From Sanchytrium tribonematis (lineage: Eukaryota; Sanchytriomycota; Sanchytriomycetes; Sanchytriales; Sanchytriaceae), in the NCBI GenBank assembly GCA_018985235.1, contig JADGIG010000232.1:1-12000 (forward strand): 12,000 nt of DNA. Reading direction: 5' to 3'. The stretch's first letter is position 1; the number at the start of each line of letters is the position of its first letter. Under the pieces are notes generated by a model, which was not told where the DNA came from, did not search any database, and was given only the letters and a program-made list of their open reading frames with translations. A program made the translations under genes and the position numbers. Positions 1-8,060 of this stretch are shown one piece after another.

Positions 1-1688
1 GGTGGAAATTTGCCAAATATTTTATGATCTGATTTGATTCTCAAAGTTACCAAGGCTGGTGGTAACCCCATTTTGCCAAATGTACCATTCAAGTGATAGC
101 CTGCTGATGAGAAATCAATAAATCTAAATGGGATGCCGGTGACTTGTCCTGCTGTATTACAAGTGGCGTAATCAGAATTGCAACAATTTTTGGTAATTTT
201 TTCAAACACATTTGGAGCAATTACATCTGCATTCATGGCTTTTGCGAAGTCAACTACATAGTCACAATCCGATGGTGTACTTGATACTGCTTGTTTCAAT
301 TGATTACTAGTACATCCTGTGATATTTGCCAATGAATTTGCATCTAAGTAATTCATTGATAAATCACACGATTGAATATTCACTACTCCGTAATCTTTAA
401 TCAAAGATGTGAAATAGTTATTGAATATTGTCAATAACTTCAAAGTCAAGCCAGTAATATTCAAAGTACCACTCAATAAATTGTTTTCCATTCCCAAATA
501 TTGCAAACTTTTGCAATTAGTCACATCTATAGTTCCATTAAGTCGATTTTCATCAACATACAAGGATGTCAATGTGTCTGGCATTGGAATCAATGGTCCA
601 CTGATAACATTTCTATAAATATAAAAACTGTTCAAATTTGTAGTCAAGAATTCTCCAACTACTCTGCTAATCAGGTTCTCAAATATCTCAAAATACGTCA
701 CAGCGGATGGAATCAAGGATACATTTAATGTACCATATAATTTGGCATTGTACAAACTCATTCCCGTCACTCTACCAGCTGTACATGTCATATACGGATA
801 TGTGCAACAATTTGAATTTAATCTTTGGAATTTATCAGGAGATGTCTCAGGCATGTGTAATTCTCGAGCCATTTGAACAATCAATGCGCAATCCTCTGGT
901 GCAGTTTGAAGTACAGCAACACTGTTTCCACATTTTGATGTCAAATTTGCAGTCGTAGATATATCCATAAATGGATTGTCAAGGACGGTGCAGTCAGTTG
1001 GCAATGTTCAAAAATATAATGCAGTAAAATTGTTGTAATTTGCGTAAATACTTGTAACTTTGGTTTTTAATGTCAAACTACCACTAAAACTGTTTCTTTC
1101 TAGCCCGATTAAATCAATTTTAGGTGGTAATTCTGGTAGGACATCAGTAAACAAACAATCAGCCAATCCCAAAAAAGTCAAATTCATTGGCCAATCAGGT
1201 AATTTGGTGACCATTTTATCAAATTTCAAAGTTGTGAGTGAATCTGGCCATTTCGTATCTTGAATCAATTTTGAGAATCCCAAATACACATAGTTCAAAC
1301 TTTGAGGCATCTCAGTTACATTCAATGTAACATAGGATGTAGTCATTTGCAAATATGTCATATTGAATGGAATCTCATTCATCAGACCACCATAAAATTG
1401 ATTCGAGTCTAAAACTTGTAAATACGGAGGAAGTACATAAATGGTCGTATTTGGCTCTTTCACAGTTTGGTACGAAGAACTTTGCATCGAATATCCATTG
1501 GTACTTGTCCATCTTAACTCTGTGACCCTGTCATTTTGACAAGTTATTCCCGGCGTGCTGCAACAATCTGCTTCCATTTGCTGGTAAATGGTGGTATATT
1601 TCTGTTTGAAATTCAATTGTCGTGCTAGTTTTAACACTACTGGACAATCAATTGAGATTGACGTTGCAAGTAGCAACGCGATCAACAT
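1..1688 (-). CDS. Secreted leucine-rich-repeat protein, partial, interrupted by an in-frame TGA
   Basis: The first ATG (1686-1688) opens a signal peptide (MLIALLLATSISIDC). After it come plant-type LRR modules. Each begins with a DC pair (plus-strand positions about 1644, 888 and 264), then an amphipathic helix, then a CC-x(7)-C cap followed by a V-T-[EG] strand (DCCSTPGITC, NCCTYPYMTC, NCCNSDYATC), then repeats of the N-L-x-G-x-L type. Three modules are visible, and the third is cut by the left edge, so the C-terminus lies outside. After 226 codons an in-frame TGA (1008-1010) occurs. The same frame then stays open for 335 codons to position 1, and the sequence on both sides aligns with the intact junction of modules 2 and 3. 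It is therefore one gene with a nonsense codon, not two genes. Secretion and LRR fold are well supported; ligand and role are unknown. It may be a young pseudogene, a readthrough gene or contain a base error. Confidence 0.85.
1008..1010 (-). other. In-frame TGA inside the LRR gene
   Basis: On the minus strand the codons run GCA TTA TAT TTT TGA ACA TTG CCA and remain open in this frame on both sides. No AG lies within about 90 bases downstream that could serve as a 3' splice site, so a short intron does not remove the stop. Confidence 0.85.
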
Positions 1689-1856
1689 TTTAGATGGGTA
1701 ATTTTGATTCAATCACTTTTTTACTGTGACTGTCCAATCAAATAAAGAGCTCCATGCCAACTTTGAGAGAATATTTGACGTTGGAATTTGACATGGTATG
1801 GGAGTCGGTAGCAAGGAGATTATTTTTTATTTTTTGAAACCTAACCATATTTGCAA
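1689..1856. promoter_or_regulatory. Divergent promoter between LRR gene and TRAPPC1
   Basis: This 168-bp gap separates two divergent start codons. It holds a CCAAT box in the form CCAATCA (1734-1740) and AT-rich sequence. No RNA gene or further ORF is evident. Confidence 0.5.
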
Positions 1857-2360
1857 ATGTTATTTCATTTCATCATTTATGACAGACATTGCGCACCAGT
1901 ATTCACTAAAAAGTATTTCAATGGTGAATATAATGTCAATGAGACAGATTTACAGAAATTAATGTTTGGATTGGTCATTTCTCTCAAAAATACCATGAAG
2001 AAATTAAATTCTGAATATATTTGTCATGCCACAGATACATTTAAATTACACTATTTTGAGACAGCTACTGGATATCGATTTGTATTAACCACGTCTCCAA
2101 ATGATTCATTTATGACAAGTCCGAATTCAGCAACCACTGAAAGCCATTTACGACAAAGTTTACAGTATATTTATACGCATTATTTTATGCCATATGTCAT
2201 ACTAAATCCACAACAAAAGATTAGTGCGCCCACGATTACTATGAAAGAGAGAAAACAGAAATATAAAGCAGGAATCAATTTATTGGATATGAGTCCATTG
2301 GTGACTTGTTCATTATTTGAAGAGAAAGTGGATGTCTATTTAAAGAGTCTGAGGCTGTGA
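1857..2360 (+). CDS. TRAPPC1: TRAPP complex subunit 1 (Bet5/TRAPPC1)
   Basis: The protein has 167 residues. It reads like a longin-fold TRAPPC1: an opening strand LFHFIIYDRHC, then the helix KLMFGLVISLKNTMKKL, then the family signature F-K-L-H-Y-F-E-T-A-T-G, a helix with LQYIYTHYF, and the C-terminal helix ending YLKSL. TRAPPC1 belongs to the TRAPP core, which is the exchange factor for Rab1/Ypt1 in ER-Golgi and Golgi traffic. The protein is about 20 residues longer than the human protein. The extra length lies mainly in a Ser/Thr/Pro-rich insert after the Y-E-T strand and in a Lys-rich stretch before the last helix. The first ATG was chosen; a TTG six bases upstream is not a credible eukaryotic start. 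It converges on H2B with 27 bp between the stops, and its AATAAA is at 2375-2380. Assignment comes from recognised motifs, not a search. Confidence 0.85.
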   Translation: MLFHFIIYDRHCAPVFTKKYFNGEYNVNETDLQKLMFGLVISLKNTMKKLNSEYICHATDTFKLHYFETATGYRFVLTTSPNDSFMTSPNSATTESHLRQSLQYIYTHYFMPYVILNPQQKISAPTITMKERKQKYKAGINLLDMSPLVTCSLFEEKVDVYLKSLRL

Positions 2361-2374
2361 TTTAATTCAAAATT

Positions 2375-2396
2375 AATAAATTTGAGATTATTTATT
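2375..2396. terminator. Back-to-back polyadenylation signals of TRAPPC1 and H2B
   Basis: AATAAA occurs on the plus strand at 2375-2380 for TRAPPC1. It occurs on the minus strand at 2391-2396, inside the last two codons of H2B (AAT AAA TAA). Confidence 0.6.
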
Positions 2397-2765
2397 TGAA
2401 GAGGTAAATTTAGTAACAGCTTTAGTTCCTTCAGAGACAGCATGTTTAGCTAATTCACCAGGTAGAATTAAACGAACAGATGTTTGTACTTCTCTAGATG
2501 TGATGGTGGATTTTTTGTTGTAAGCAGCCAATTTTGATGCTTCATTTGCAATTCGTTCAAAGATGTCACCTACAAATGAGTTCATGATACCCATAGCTTT
2601 GTTGGAAATACCAGTATCTGGGTGCACTTGTTTTAATACCTTGTAAATATAAGTAGAATAAGTTTCTTTTCTAACCTTACGTCTTTTTGCTGGTCCATCG
2701 GATGTTTTCTTTGCTGCCTTTGCTGGTGCCTTTCCTGCTGGTTTCTTTTCTGCTTTAGGTGCCAT
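2388..2765 (-). CDS. H2B: Histone H2B
   Basis: The protein has 125 residues and is a textbook H2B. A basic Lys/Ala/Pro tail (1-30) is followed by [20 protein letters not shown], the histone fold with [17 protein letters not shown], the helix [12 protein letters not shown], and the C-terminal helix with [19 protein letters not shown]. The Lys in AVTKF is at the conserved position that is mono-ubiquitinated in fungi and animals. It is the core nucleosome partner of H2A, encoded head to head next to it. It has no intron. A TATA-like sequence (minus-strand TATAAG, 2790-2795) sits about 25 bp upstream of the ATG, so the 5' leader must be very short. Confidence 0.99.
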   Translation of the reverse strand: MAPKAEKKPAGKAPAKAAKKTSDGPAKRRKVRKETYSTYIYKVLKQVHPDTGISNKAMGIMNSFVGDIFERIANEASKLAAYNKKSTITSREVQTSVRLILPGELAKHAVSEGTKAVTKFTSSNK

Positions 2766-2999
2766 TTGTTAGTGATGCAGGGGTGTTTGCTTATAAACCA
2801 TTTTTACAACAGATGATTGGTGCATATCTTGAAAAATACTAATAAATTGATCTGATTGGATAAAAACAGGAAAAGTAAAAGAGATATGTGATTGGATGGT
2901 GTGTGGCCAATCAATAAAGGCGCTTACTTTTTGAGTTTTAAGCCAATCAAATCACAGTTTGACCCTTTATAAACAGTTTGGCGCCCCCAACTATAAAAA
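2766..2999. promoter_or_regulatory. Shared divergent H2A/H2B promoter with five CCAATC boxes
   Basis: Three GATTGG boxes (2815, 2854, 2890) face H2B and two CCAATC boxes (2907-2912, 2943-2948) face H2A. All five share the core CCAATC. TATA boxes lie at 2790-2795 (minus) and 2968-2973 (TATAAA, plus), each about 25-30 bp from its start codon. CCAAT boxes are bound by NF-Y/HAP complexes in fungi and animals; that binding is inferred here. Confidence 0.8.
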
Positions 3000-3413
3000 A
3001 TGGCAGGAGCAGGAAAAGGAGGAAAGAAAGAAGCAGCAGGTGGCAAAACTAAATCAAGATCTTCAAAGGCAGGTTTACAATTCCCAGTTGGTCGTATTCA
3101 CAGATTATTAAGAAAAGGAAACTATGCCCAACGTATTGGTGCTGGTGCTCCAGTTTATTTGGCAGCCGTATTAGAATACTTAAGTGCTGAAATTCTTGAA
3201 TTGGCAGGTAATGCAGCTAGAGATAATAAGAAAACCAGAATTATCCCAAGACATTTACAATTAGCCATCAGAAATGACGAAGAATTAAACAAATTACTCG
3301 GAAATGTTACCATTGCACAGGGAGGTGTGTTGCCAAATATCCACGCAGTTTTATTGCCAAAGAAAGTCAAGGGAGCTGGAAAAGGACCAGCTGATGAAAG
3401 TCAAGAATATTAA
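3000..3413 (+). CDS. H2A: Histone H2A, H2A.X type (C-terminal SQEY)
   Basis: The protein has 137 residues. The tail [23 protein letters not shown] leads into the fold ([26 protein letters not shown]) and the docking region [15 protein letters not shown]. Acidic-patch residues are present (the Glu residues in [11 protein letters not shown] and the DEE in NDEEL). The C-terminus is SQEY, the S-Q-[DE]-hydrophobic motif phosphorylated by ATM/ATR-type kinases after DNA breaks. As in many fungi, the replication-type H2A linked to H2B thus carries the H2A.X motif itself. It has no intron. The stop is fused to the polyadenylation signal (TAATAAA, 3411-3417), so this mRNA is probably polyadenylated. 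A second TATAAA lies directly before the ATG (2992-2997). Confidence 0.99.
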   Translation: MAGAGKGGKKEAAGGKTKSRSSKAGLQFPVGRIHRLLRKGNYAQRIGAGAPVYLAAVLEYLSAEILELAGNAARDNKKTRIIPRHLQLAIRNDEELNKLLGNVTIAQGGVLPNIHAVLLPKKVKGAGKGPADESQEY

Positions 3414-3468
3414 TAAAAAGAAATTGTTTTTTTTTATTTTTAGTGATATTTTTTGAAACAATCAAATA

Positions 3469-4330
3469 ATGCAGCGACTTCCATTTGATCAGGAATTGCG
3501 TCAATTAAAAAAGATTTTAAAGCAATATGAGAAGGAATTCTTTAAATTCCATCGTCGTAAACCATCCAAATCCGATTGGACATCCTGTAGAAAAGCCCAA
3601 TATAAAAGATACGATTATCTCAAACAGCGCATTGAAAATAAAACAGAAATGACTGATTTAGAGAAATTAGAATACATACCCAAATTAGCATTCAAATCTA
3701 TGGATGAACCACCCACTAGAATAGTCACAACGACTAAAATAGAAATACAAGCCACGCCTCATAAAAATAGAGAATTATTGAGTGTCAATGAGGAAGATAT
3801 ATTCATCACACCTACTAAACAGGACTCTGCTGTTATTTTGACACCTATTAAAAGCCAAGAAATTGAATTTATTCCTTGTTATTCCACTGAGAAACAATTA
3901 CCTCAAATTTCAATGGCAAGTTCCCCAACTCCTATTAAATCCAACTTACTATTTAGAACACCTCGAAAATCACTTAATTTATCCATTTCCAATGATATTA
4001 ATTGGGCGGATTTGGATTCACCTTCAAAACCATGTGAAAATATAGAATTCAAAATTCCCGATGAATTTCTGTCTAAAGAGCTTAGAGCATTTCAGAAAGA
4101 ATCAACTAGTGATCATAATGATGTCTCTAGTGACTTTGCGCCATCAGATCAAGGTATTTTAAACTTAATTAGAAAATGGATCTCCTACAAAAAAGAGGAA
4201 ATTAAATAAACGAGCCAAGGCAAATAGAGTCATTAAATCATTGAGGGAGACTGAGGATAACGAGGTTTCCATTGTAAATAATAGAAAAATGACTAAAGTG
4301 TCCAATAATTACGTCAGATTCAAATTATAA
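3469..4330 (+). CDS. SLD2: Sld2/Drc1-like DNA replication initiation factor (spliced, two exons)
   Basis: Exons are 3469-4153 and 4173-4330 (280 residues). Residues 10-53 match the Sld2/RecQ4 N-terminal signature: a helix, then F-x(3)-H-R-R-K-P-S, then YKRYDYLKQR. Seven full CDK sites of the form [ST]-P-x-K follow at about T96, T114, T125, T154, T164, S184 and S232. Removing a 19-nt intron joins the body to a basic tail (SPTKKRKLNKRAK) and the terminal NNYVRFKL, similar to the N-[FY]-V-[RK]-L motif of Sld2. In yeast, CDK-phosphorylated Sld2 binds Dpb11 to load replication origins; that role is inferred. No helicase domain follows, as in fungi, whereas animal RecQ4 is a fusion. Unspliced, the frame ends at TAA 4207-4209 and loses the tail. 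The spliced stop overlaps AATAAA (4330-4335). It starts only 55 bp after H2A. Confidence 0.82.
4154..4172 (+). other. 19-nt intron in the Sld2-like gene
   Basis: The sequence is GTATTTTAAACTTAATTAG, phase 1. Removal changes CAA-G plus AA into Gln-Glu and opens the frame for 52 more codons to a stop fused to AATAAA. A CTTAA just before the 3' end could serve as the branch site. Confidence 0.85.
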
Positions 4331-4374
4331 ATAAAACTTAATTCGGAATCTTTTCAAACAAGTCGGATTTCAAG

Positions 4375-5327
4375 ATGCCATTTGGTAAAATTGATTTATA
4401 TACTCCAAAGTACTTTTACACGTGTAGTTTGGGAGGAGCTTTATGTTGTTCATTGACTCATTTTATAGTCACGCCATTAGATTTGATCAAATGTAGATTA
4501 CAAGTCAATTCAAGCAGATATCCCACATTATGGAGTGGATTTAAAGACATTATACACACTAAGCAAGTATTTAGGGGTGGATTGAGTACATTATTGGGAT
4601 ATGGAGCACAGGGTAGCTTATTATTTGGCAATTATGAAATATTAAAACATTACATTTCTGAGCATGTTGGACATGAAAATGCTCATAAATATAGACCATT
4701 GATCTATTTAGCATCTTCCTTCATAGCAGAGACTATTGGTGATGTCGCATTGGCACCATTTGAAGCCATTAAAGTGCGAGTGCAAACAAATGATACATTT
4801 CCAAATAAGTTGATACCTGGATTGTCAGCCATATACAAACAAGAGGGCATGAATGGATTCTACAAGGGTTTTATGCCATTATGGAGTAGACAAGTACTTT
4901 ATACGATGAGTAAATTCGTGGCATTCGAGAAAATTGTAGAAAACATTTATTTGAAATTGGGTCAAAATAAAGAAGATGTCAGCAAATCCAAGCAATTAGG
5001 TATCTCATTTGTAGGTGGGTATATAGCAGGTGGTATTTGGTACTCATTTTAGTATTTTGCGCAGTAGTTAGTCACCCAGCAGATGTTTTAGTAAGTAAAA
5101 TGAACACAATCACCAAGTTAAAGAATGAAAGTAGCACTCAATTACTAAGCAGAATCATAAAACAGCCTCAATTTAGTATGTGGACTGGTATTGGGACCAG
5201 GATATTGATGATTGGCAGTTTAACTGCAATTCAATGGTTAATTTATGATACATTTAAAGTGGCTGTGGGTTTGCCAACGACTGGCGTATACAAGTATGAG
5301 AAGCCAATCGTCGCAGTTGATTTCTAA
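4375..5327 (+). CDS. SLC25A3: Mitochondrial phosphate carrier (spliced, two exons)
   Basis: Exons are 4375-5032 and 5053-5327 (310 residues). It has three mitochondrial-carrier repeats with the signatures PLDLIK (about residue 38), PFEAIK (about 135) and PADVLV (about 231), the last lacking the usual basic residue, as in known phosphate carriers. Family-specific stretches include the first-repeat SLTHFIVTPLDLIKCRLQV, YTMSKFVAFE, and, across the splice, GYIAGVFCAVVSHPAD, then ARI-like TRILMIGSLTAIQW and the end IYDTFKV. The carrier imports phosphate with protons across the inner mitochondrial membrane for ATP synthesis. Splicing out 20 nt restores exactly the conserved GYIAGVFCA; without it the frame ends on the TAG of the 3' splice site. 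It begins 44 bp after the Sld2 stop. An AATAAA lies at 5337-5342. Confidence 0.97.
5033..5052 (+). other. 20-nt intron in the phosphate carrier gene
   Basis: The sequence is GTATTTGGTACTCATTTTAG, phase 1. Excision joins GGT-G to TA-TTT and gives A-G-V-F-C-A, which is invariant in phosphate carriers. A CTCA branch-like motif lies near the 3' end. This is the best-constrained intron in the window. Confidence 0.95.
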
Positions 5328-5400
5328 TCGTGACCTAATAAATCGTGAAATATTTTCGCCAAATGGCGGTTTTAAACATCCACCCCTCAAACACTAGAAA

Positions 5401-5775
5401 ATGCCTTTACTTCCACTTGAATTCGACAGCTCATTTAAAATACTACTACAGAAGTTGCTCCACAAGATTATTGCTCGTGACAAAATGGCATTGTCCTCCA
5501 TTTTACACTTATCTCGTCGCACATGCATTGATTGCCATCAAAAATTCCCACGCAACTTTGAGTTCTGTAGACATCGAGCTAGTGCTCATGGTCGCAGTAT
5601 TGTATGTTCATTATGCAAAGTACACTTAAAGGGTGCCGTACGTAAAGACACAAGAATCTTGCATTTATTACGCTGTGATCCATTCATCGAATTATGTATC
5701 GAGTCAGGCATTACTGAGGATGAACACATCAAAGTATCAGCACACGTCCATGGCAATCGTATATTCCTCATGTGA
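5401..5775 (+). CDS. Small Cys-rich protein of unknown function, possible zinc knuckle
   Basis: The protein has 124 residues and I do not recognise it. Residues 1-40 are helical and Leu-rich and start LPLEF, weakly like an F-box. A Cys cluster follows: C42-x2-C45, C56, C69-x2-C72, then C92 and C99. Two CxxC pairs 24 residues apart suggest a structural zinc site, flanked by basic sequence. There is no signal peptide or membrane segment. The ATG follows a 73-bp gap after the phosphate carrier. The stop TGA is fused to AATAAA (5775-5780), as in neighbouring genes, which supports the 3' end. Another reading frame over 5345-5629 is open but lacks such a signal. Function is not assigned. Confidence 0.65.
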   Translation: MPLLPLEFDSSFKILLQKLLHKIIARDKMALSSILHLSRRTCIDCHQKFPRNFEFCRHRASAHGRSIVCSLCKVHLKGAVRKDTRILHLLRCDPFIELCIESGITEDEHIKVSAHVHGNRIFLM

Positions 5776-5795
5776 ATAAATCACCATAAAATACA

Positions 5796-6062
5796 TTATT
5801 TACTCAAATGTCGTTTTTTATCATCATGCACGACTTGATTGCGTAATTCCAACAACATCATTTCAATATCATTCAATTTTTCCAGTTTCTTGACATGAAA
5901 TTCTTTTAATTTCATCTCCTGTTCATTTTTCATTTTAGTAAAATCTTCATCTATTTGCAAATGCCATGGATATAATACTGTCATTTGAAATGTTAATGCA
6001 GTAGTCGCTACTGCAAAATTGATATATGGTAGCATTTTAGAAAAGAATGAATGTCGTGGCAT
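5796..6062 (-). CDS. Small single-pass membrane protein with a coiled coil
   Basis: The protein has 88 residues from the first ATG (6060-6062). A short basic start (MPRHSFFSK) is followed by one hydrophobic segment (about 10-32, LPYINFAVATTALTFQMTVLY). The remainder is charged and helical (about 38-80) with heptad-like Met/Leu spacing, ending in a basic tail. The arrangement, a basic N-terminus and then one membrane helix and a coiled coil, resembles small inner-membrane mitochondrial or ER proteins, but no family is recognised. It converges on the Cys-rich gene with 20 bp between stops. It is the only gene here without a clear AATAAA at or near the stop. Confidence 0.62.
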   Translation of the reverse strand: MPRHSFFSKMLPYINFAVATTALTFQMTVLYPWHLQIDEDFTKMKNEQEMKLKEFHVKKLEKLNDIEMMLLELRNQVVHDDKKRHLSK

Positions 6063-6328
6063 TCTAATGAATAATTTCAAGTTTCAGGAATTCCGAGCTT
6101 ATTGTAAATTGTTCGGAATTGTATTTATTGATACATAATTACTATCAAATTCCCTCATCATTTGGAGAAGAGAGGAAAAGGTGAGCGAAGGAATCAAAAG
6201 GTTCATAATCATTCCTCATTGGTTCCAATATGACATCATTTGATCATCAAGGAGAATAACGTGATGTAATGACTTTAAAATGATGCCATTTCCATTAGAT
6301 TCGCAATTCCATACAATCGGCTATTTAT
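6063..6328. promoter_or_regulatory. Intergenic region: upstream of the small membrane gene, 3' flank of the coiled-coil gene
   Basis: The region holds an inverted repeat with 8-bp arms (AATTCCGA at 6089-6096, TCGGAATT at 6113-6120) and a CRE-like TGACATCA near 6231. A 37-codon minus-strand ORF (6099-6212) has a hydrophobic start but no supporting motif. No tRNA or other RNA gene was recognised. Confidence 0.35.
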
Positions 6329-7996
6329 TCATTCATTTCTACTGTTTCTTTCTCTTGTGACTTCTCTTAGAATCTCTAAATATTGTTCAATTCTCAATGT
6401 TTCTTTTTCGATATCAACCTCCATTTGCTTTAATTCATACTCTTTCTGCTGCAATTCATAGTCCAATGCCTCATTCTGTCTCAATGGTATATCGTTTCTT
6501 TTAGTATGTTCAGAATGCCATTGATCCAAATCTCCCAATTTCTTCTGCATTTCATCAAATTTTGCTTCTACTTCTTTCAATTCCTCATTCATTTTTGTAA
6601 TTCGATCTAATTCTTGCTGTGCCACTTTCTCATCATGTGATGGTACATGAGATATCCCGCTGTATTCGGGATGAGATGCTTTTTGCTGTCGTTGTTTGGC
6701 AATATATAATTTTCTTTGTGTTTTCTTTAATTCTTTGTCCAAATTCTGCAATTTCTTGTTTCTCTCATTCGTATCTTCGCTACTGGATTGTCCCACGCCC
6801 TTGAATCTTCTATTTTTACCTATAGCTCTTGTTTTTTGTGGCGATTTTAAATGATTCATTGGATCAAATCCATCATATTTATCGTCATCTTCATGCTCAT
6901 CTGCACTGTCATATTCCTCTTCACTTTGCAGTTCAGCATCTGTCTCTCCTTGTTCTGCGGTATCTTTATTGGATGGATCGAATAATTGATAATTACGCCT
7001 TTTGGGCATTTCTTGTGATTCAATACCCTCATTGGTTGCTTCGTTCCCCATATTAATTTCATCAAGTGCTGCTTTTCTATCATTCTCAATTCTACGACGT
7101 TTTTCCTTTGATTTTTGAAATTTGTAATATTTCATCAATTGATTTACCAAATCATTCAATTGTTGCTGTGATGTATTCGGAAATCTTTTGGCCAACTCAT
7201 TCATTGCGAGATCAGGATTGGATAAATCTACATACTTGACCAAATTATGCAATTGCTTACGACTCAGTTTATTTCCATTTGGAAATTGTTGCGATGCTAT
7301 TCTTTTCGTTGTTTTCTTTTTAGCTTTACTCAATTTCTCTATTCTATTGAAATTAGGTAATACAAACTTATCAAATGGTAATTCTGGTTCTTCTGGATCA
7401 GTTTCTTCATTTGGTGCCACCACATTATTTCCTTTATTTTCTTTTGGATCTAATTCTTCTTCAATTGAATCAGGTTCTTCGTTTCCAAAATGTTTGCTTC
7501 CCAGCTTTTGACTGACAGCTTTCTCTCGATTCTTCATTTTTGAAGATTTTTTTGTCAATTGCATATATTTCTCTAATTTAATTCGCAAATCTTCTAAATA
7601 CTGATCTGATATTTTAGGATATCTTTGTCGTAATATATCCTTTAAAGTTGATTCAGATTTACCAAAATCTATTTTAGCAAGATCTTCCAATAAAATTGCC
7701 ATTTTTTTACGTTGTTCCTTATTCTTTAATTGATAAGCTGTTTGACTTGCCAAGTCAGAGCCAGGTCGTCCATTTCTTTGTCGTATTGGATTTTCCTTGA
7801 TGCGATTTTTACTAATTTGTTCGGATCTGGCTTGTGATTCTTTTTTGCGCTGTCTTTTATTTGAAATACCTTCAAGACGTCTTTTGAACAATCCCAATCC
7901 AAATGCAATCCAAAGTACAATCAACATCAAACACGGATATATGAAGATGATGTCATTTGTTTTGAAAATGACGCCATCCAGCAAATATGGCATCAT
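6329..7996 (-). CDS. Membrane-anchored coiled-coil protein with a duplicated helical motif
   Basis: The protein has 555 residues and I do not recognise its family. One membrane helix near the N-terminus (about 14-37) is followed directly by a strongly basic stretch, so the bulk is probably cytosolic or nucleoplasmic. Two related segments follow, at about 98-153 and 246-299. Both read L-x-x-L-x-K-x-D, then a helix ending in a basic residue and [YF]-P, then S-x-Q and a helix ending K-Y. Between them lies a Glu-rich linker. An acidic stretch (about 345-375) and a long Gln/Glu/Lys coiled coil (about 410-550) complete it. The [YF]-P-x-x-S-x-Q pattern recalls a Myb/SANT third helix, but this is weak. 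The stop TGA is fused to AATAAA (minus, 6324-6329). It lies 64 bp downstream of the zinc transporter on the same strand. Confidence 0.8.
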   Translation of the reverse strand: MMPYLLDGVIFKTNDIIFIYPCLMLIVLWIAFGLGLFKRRLEGISNKRQRKKESQARSEQISKNRIKENPIRQRNGRPGSDLASQTAYQLKNKEQRKKMAILLEDLAKIDFGKSESTLKDILRQRYPKISDQYLEDLRIKLEKYMQLTKKSSKMKNREKAVSQKLGSKHFGNEEPDSIEEELDPKENKGNNVVAPNEETDPEEPELPFDKFVLPNFNRIEKLSKAKKKTTKRIASQQFPNGNKLSRKQLHNLVKYVDLSNPDLAMNELAKRFPNTSQQQLNDLVNQLMKYYKFQKSKEKRRRIENDRKAALDEINMGNEATNEGIESQEMPKRRNYQLFDPSNKDTAEQGETDAELQSEEEYDSADEHEDDDKYDGFDPMNHLKSPQKTRAIGKNRRFKGVGQSSSEDTNERNKKLQNLDKELKKTQRKLYIAKQRQQKASHPEYSGISHVPSHDEKVAQQELDRITKMNEELKEVEAKFDEMQKKLGDLDQWHSEHTKRNDIPLRQNEALDYELQQKEYELKQMEVDIEKETLRIEQYLEILREVTRERNSRNE

Positions 7997-8003
7997 CTGT
8001 CAT

Positions 8004-8039
8004 ATCACATGACACATCACATGGTACATCACATGATAC
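8004..8039. repeat. Three tandem 12-bp repeats upstream of the coiled-coil gene
   Basis: The units are 8004-8015, 8016-8027 and 8028-8039, with consensus ATCACATGRYAC. Each contains CACATG, a CANNTG E-box form. They fill most of the 64-bp gap between the zinc transporter stop and the next start, so they are the likely promoter element of that gene. Confidence 0.75.
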
Positions 8040-8060
8040 ACCAAATGTCAAAATTACAGT

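Noticed and set aside
1008-1010. TGA read as tryptophan (altered genetic code)
   Set aside because: TGA ends TRAPPC1, the Cys-rich gene and the 555-residue gene at sensible positions, twice fused to AATAAA, and Trp is coded by TGG throughout.
900-1040. Tiny intron that removes the TGA in the LRR gene
   Set aside because: A GTATTT occurs upstream on the minus strand, but no AG follows within the 19-21 nt range, or for about 90 bases after the TGA.
5033-5327. Phosphate carrier as a frameshifted pseudogene
   Set aside because: A GT-AG 20-mer with the shared consensus restores an invariant motif exactly, and both exons are fully conserved.
5345-5629. Second ORF overlapping the Cys-rich gene
   Set aside because: It starts with GTG, has no recognisable motif and no AATAAA at its stop.
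6099-6212. 37-residue minus-strand ORF in the 266-bp gap
   Set aside because: It has a hydrophobic start but no motif, no AATAAA at the stop, and is short enough to occur by chance.
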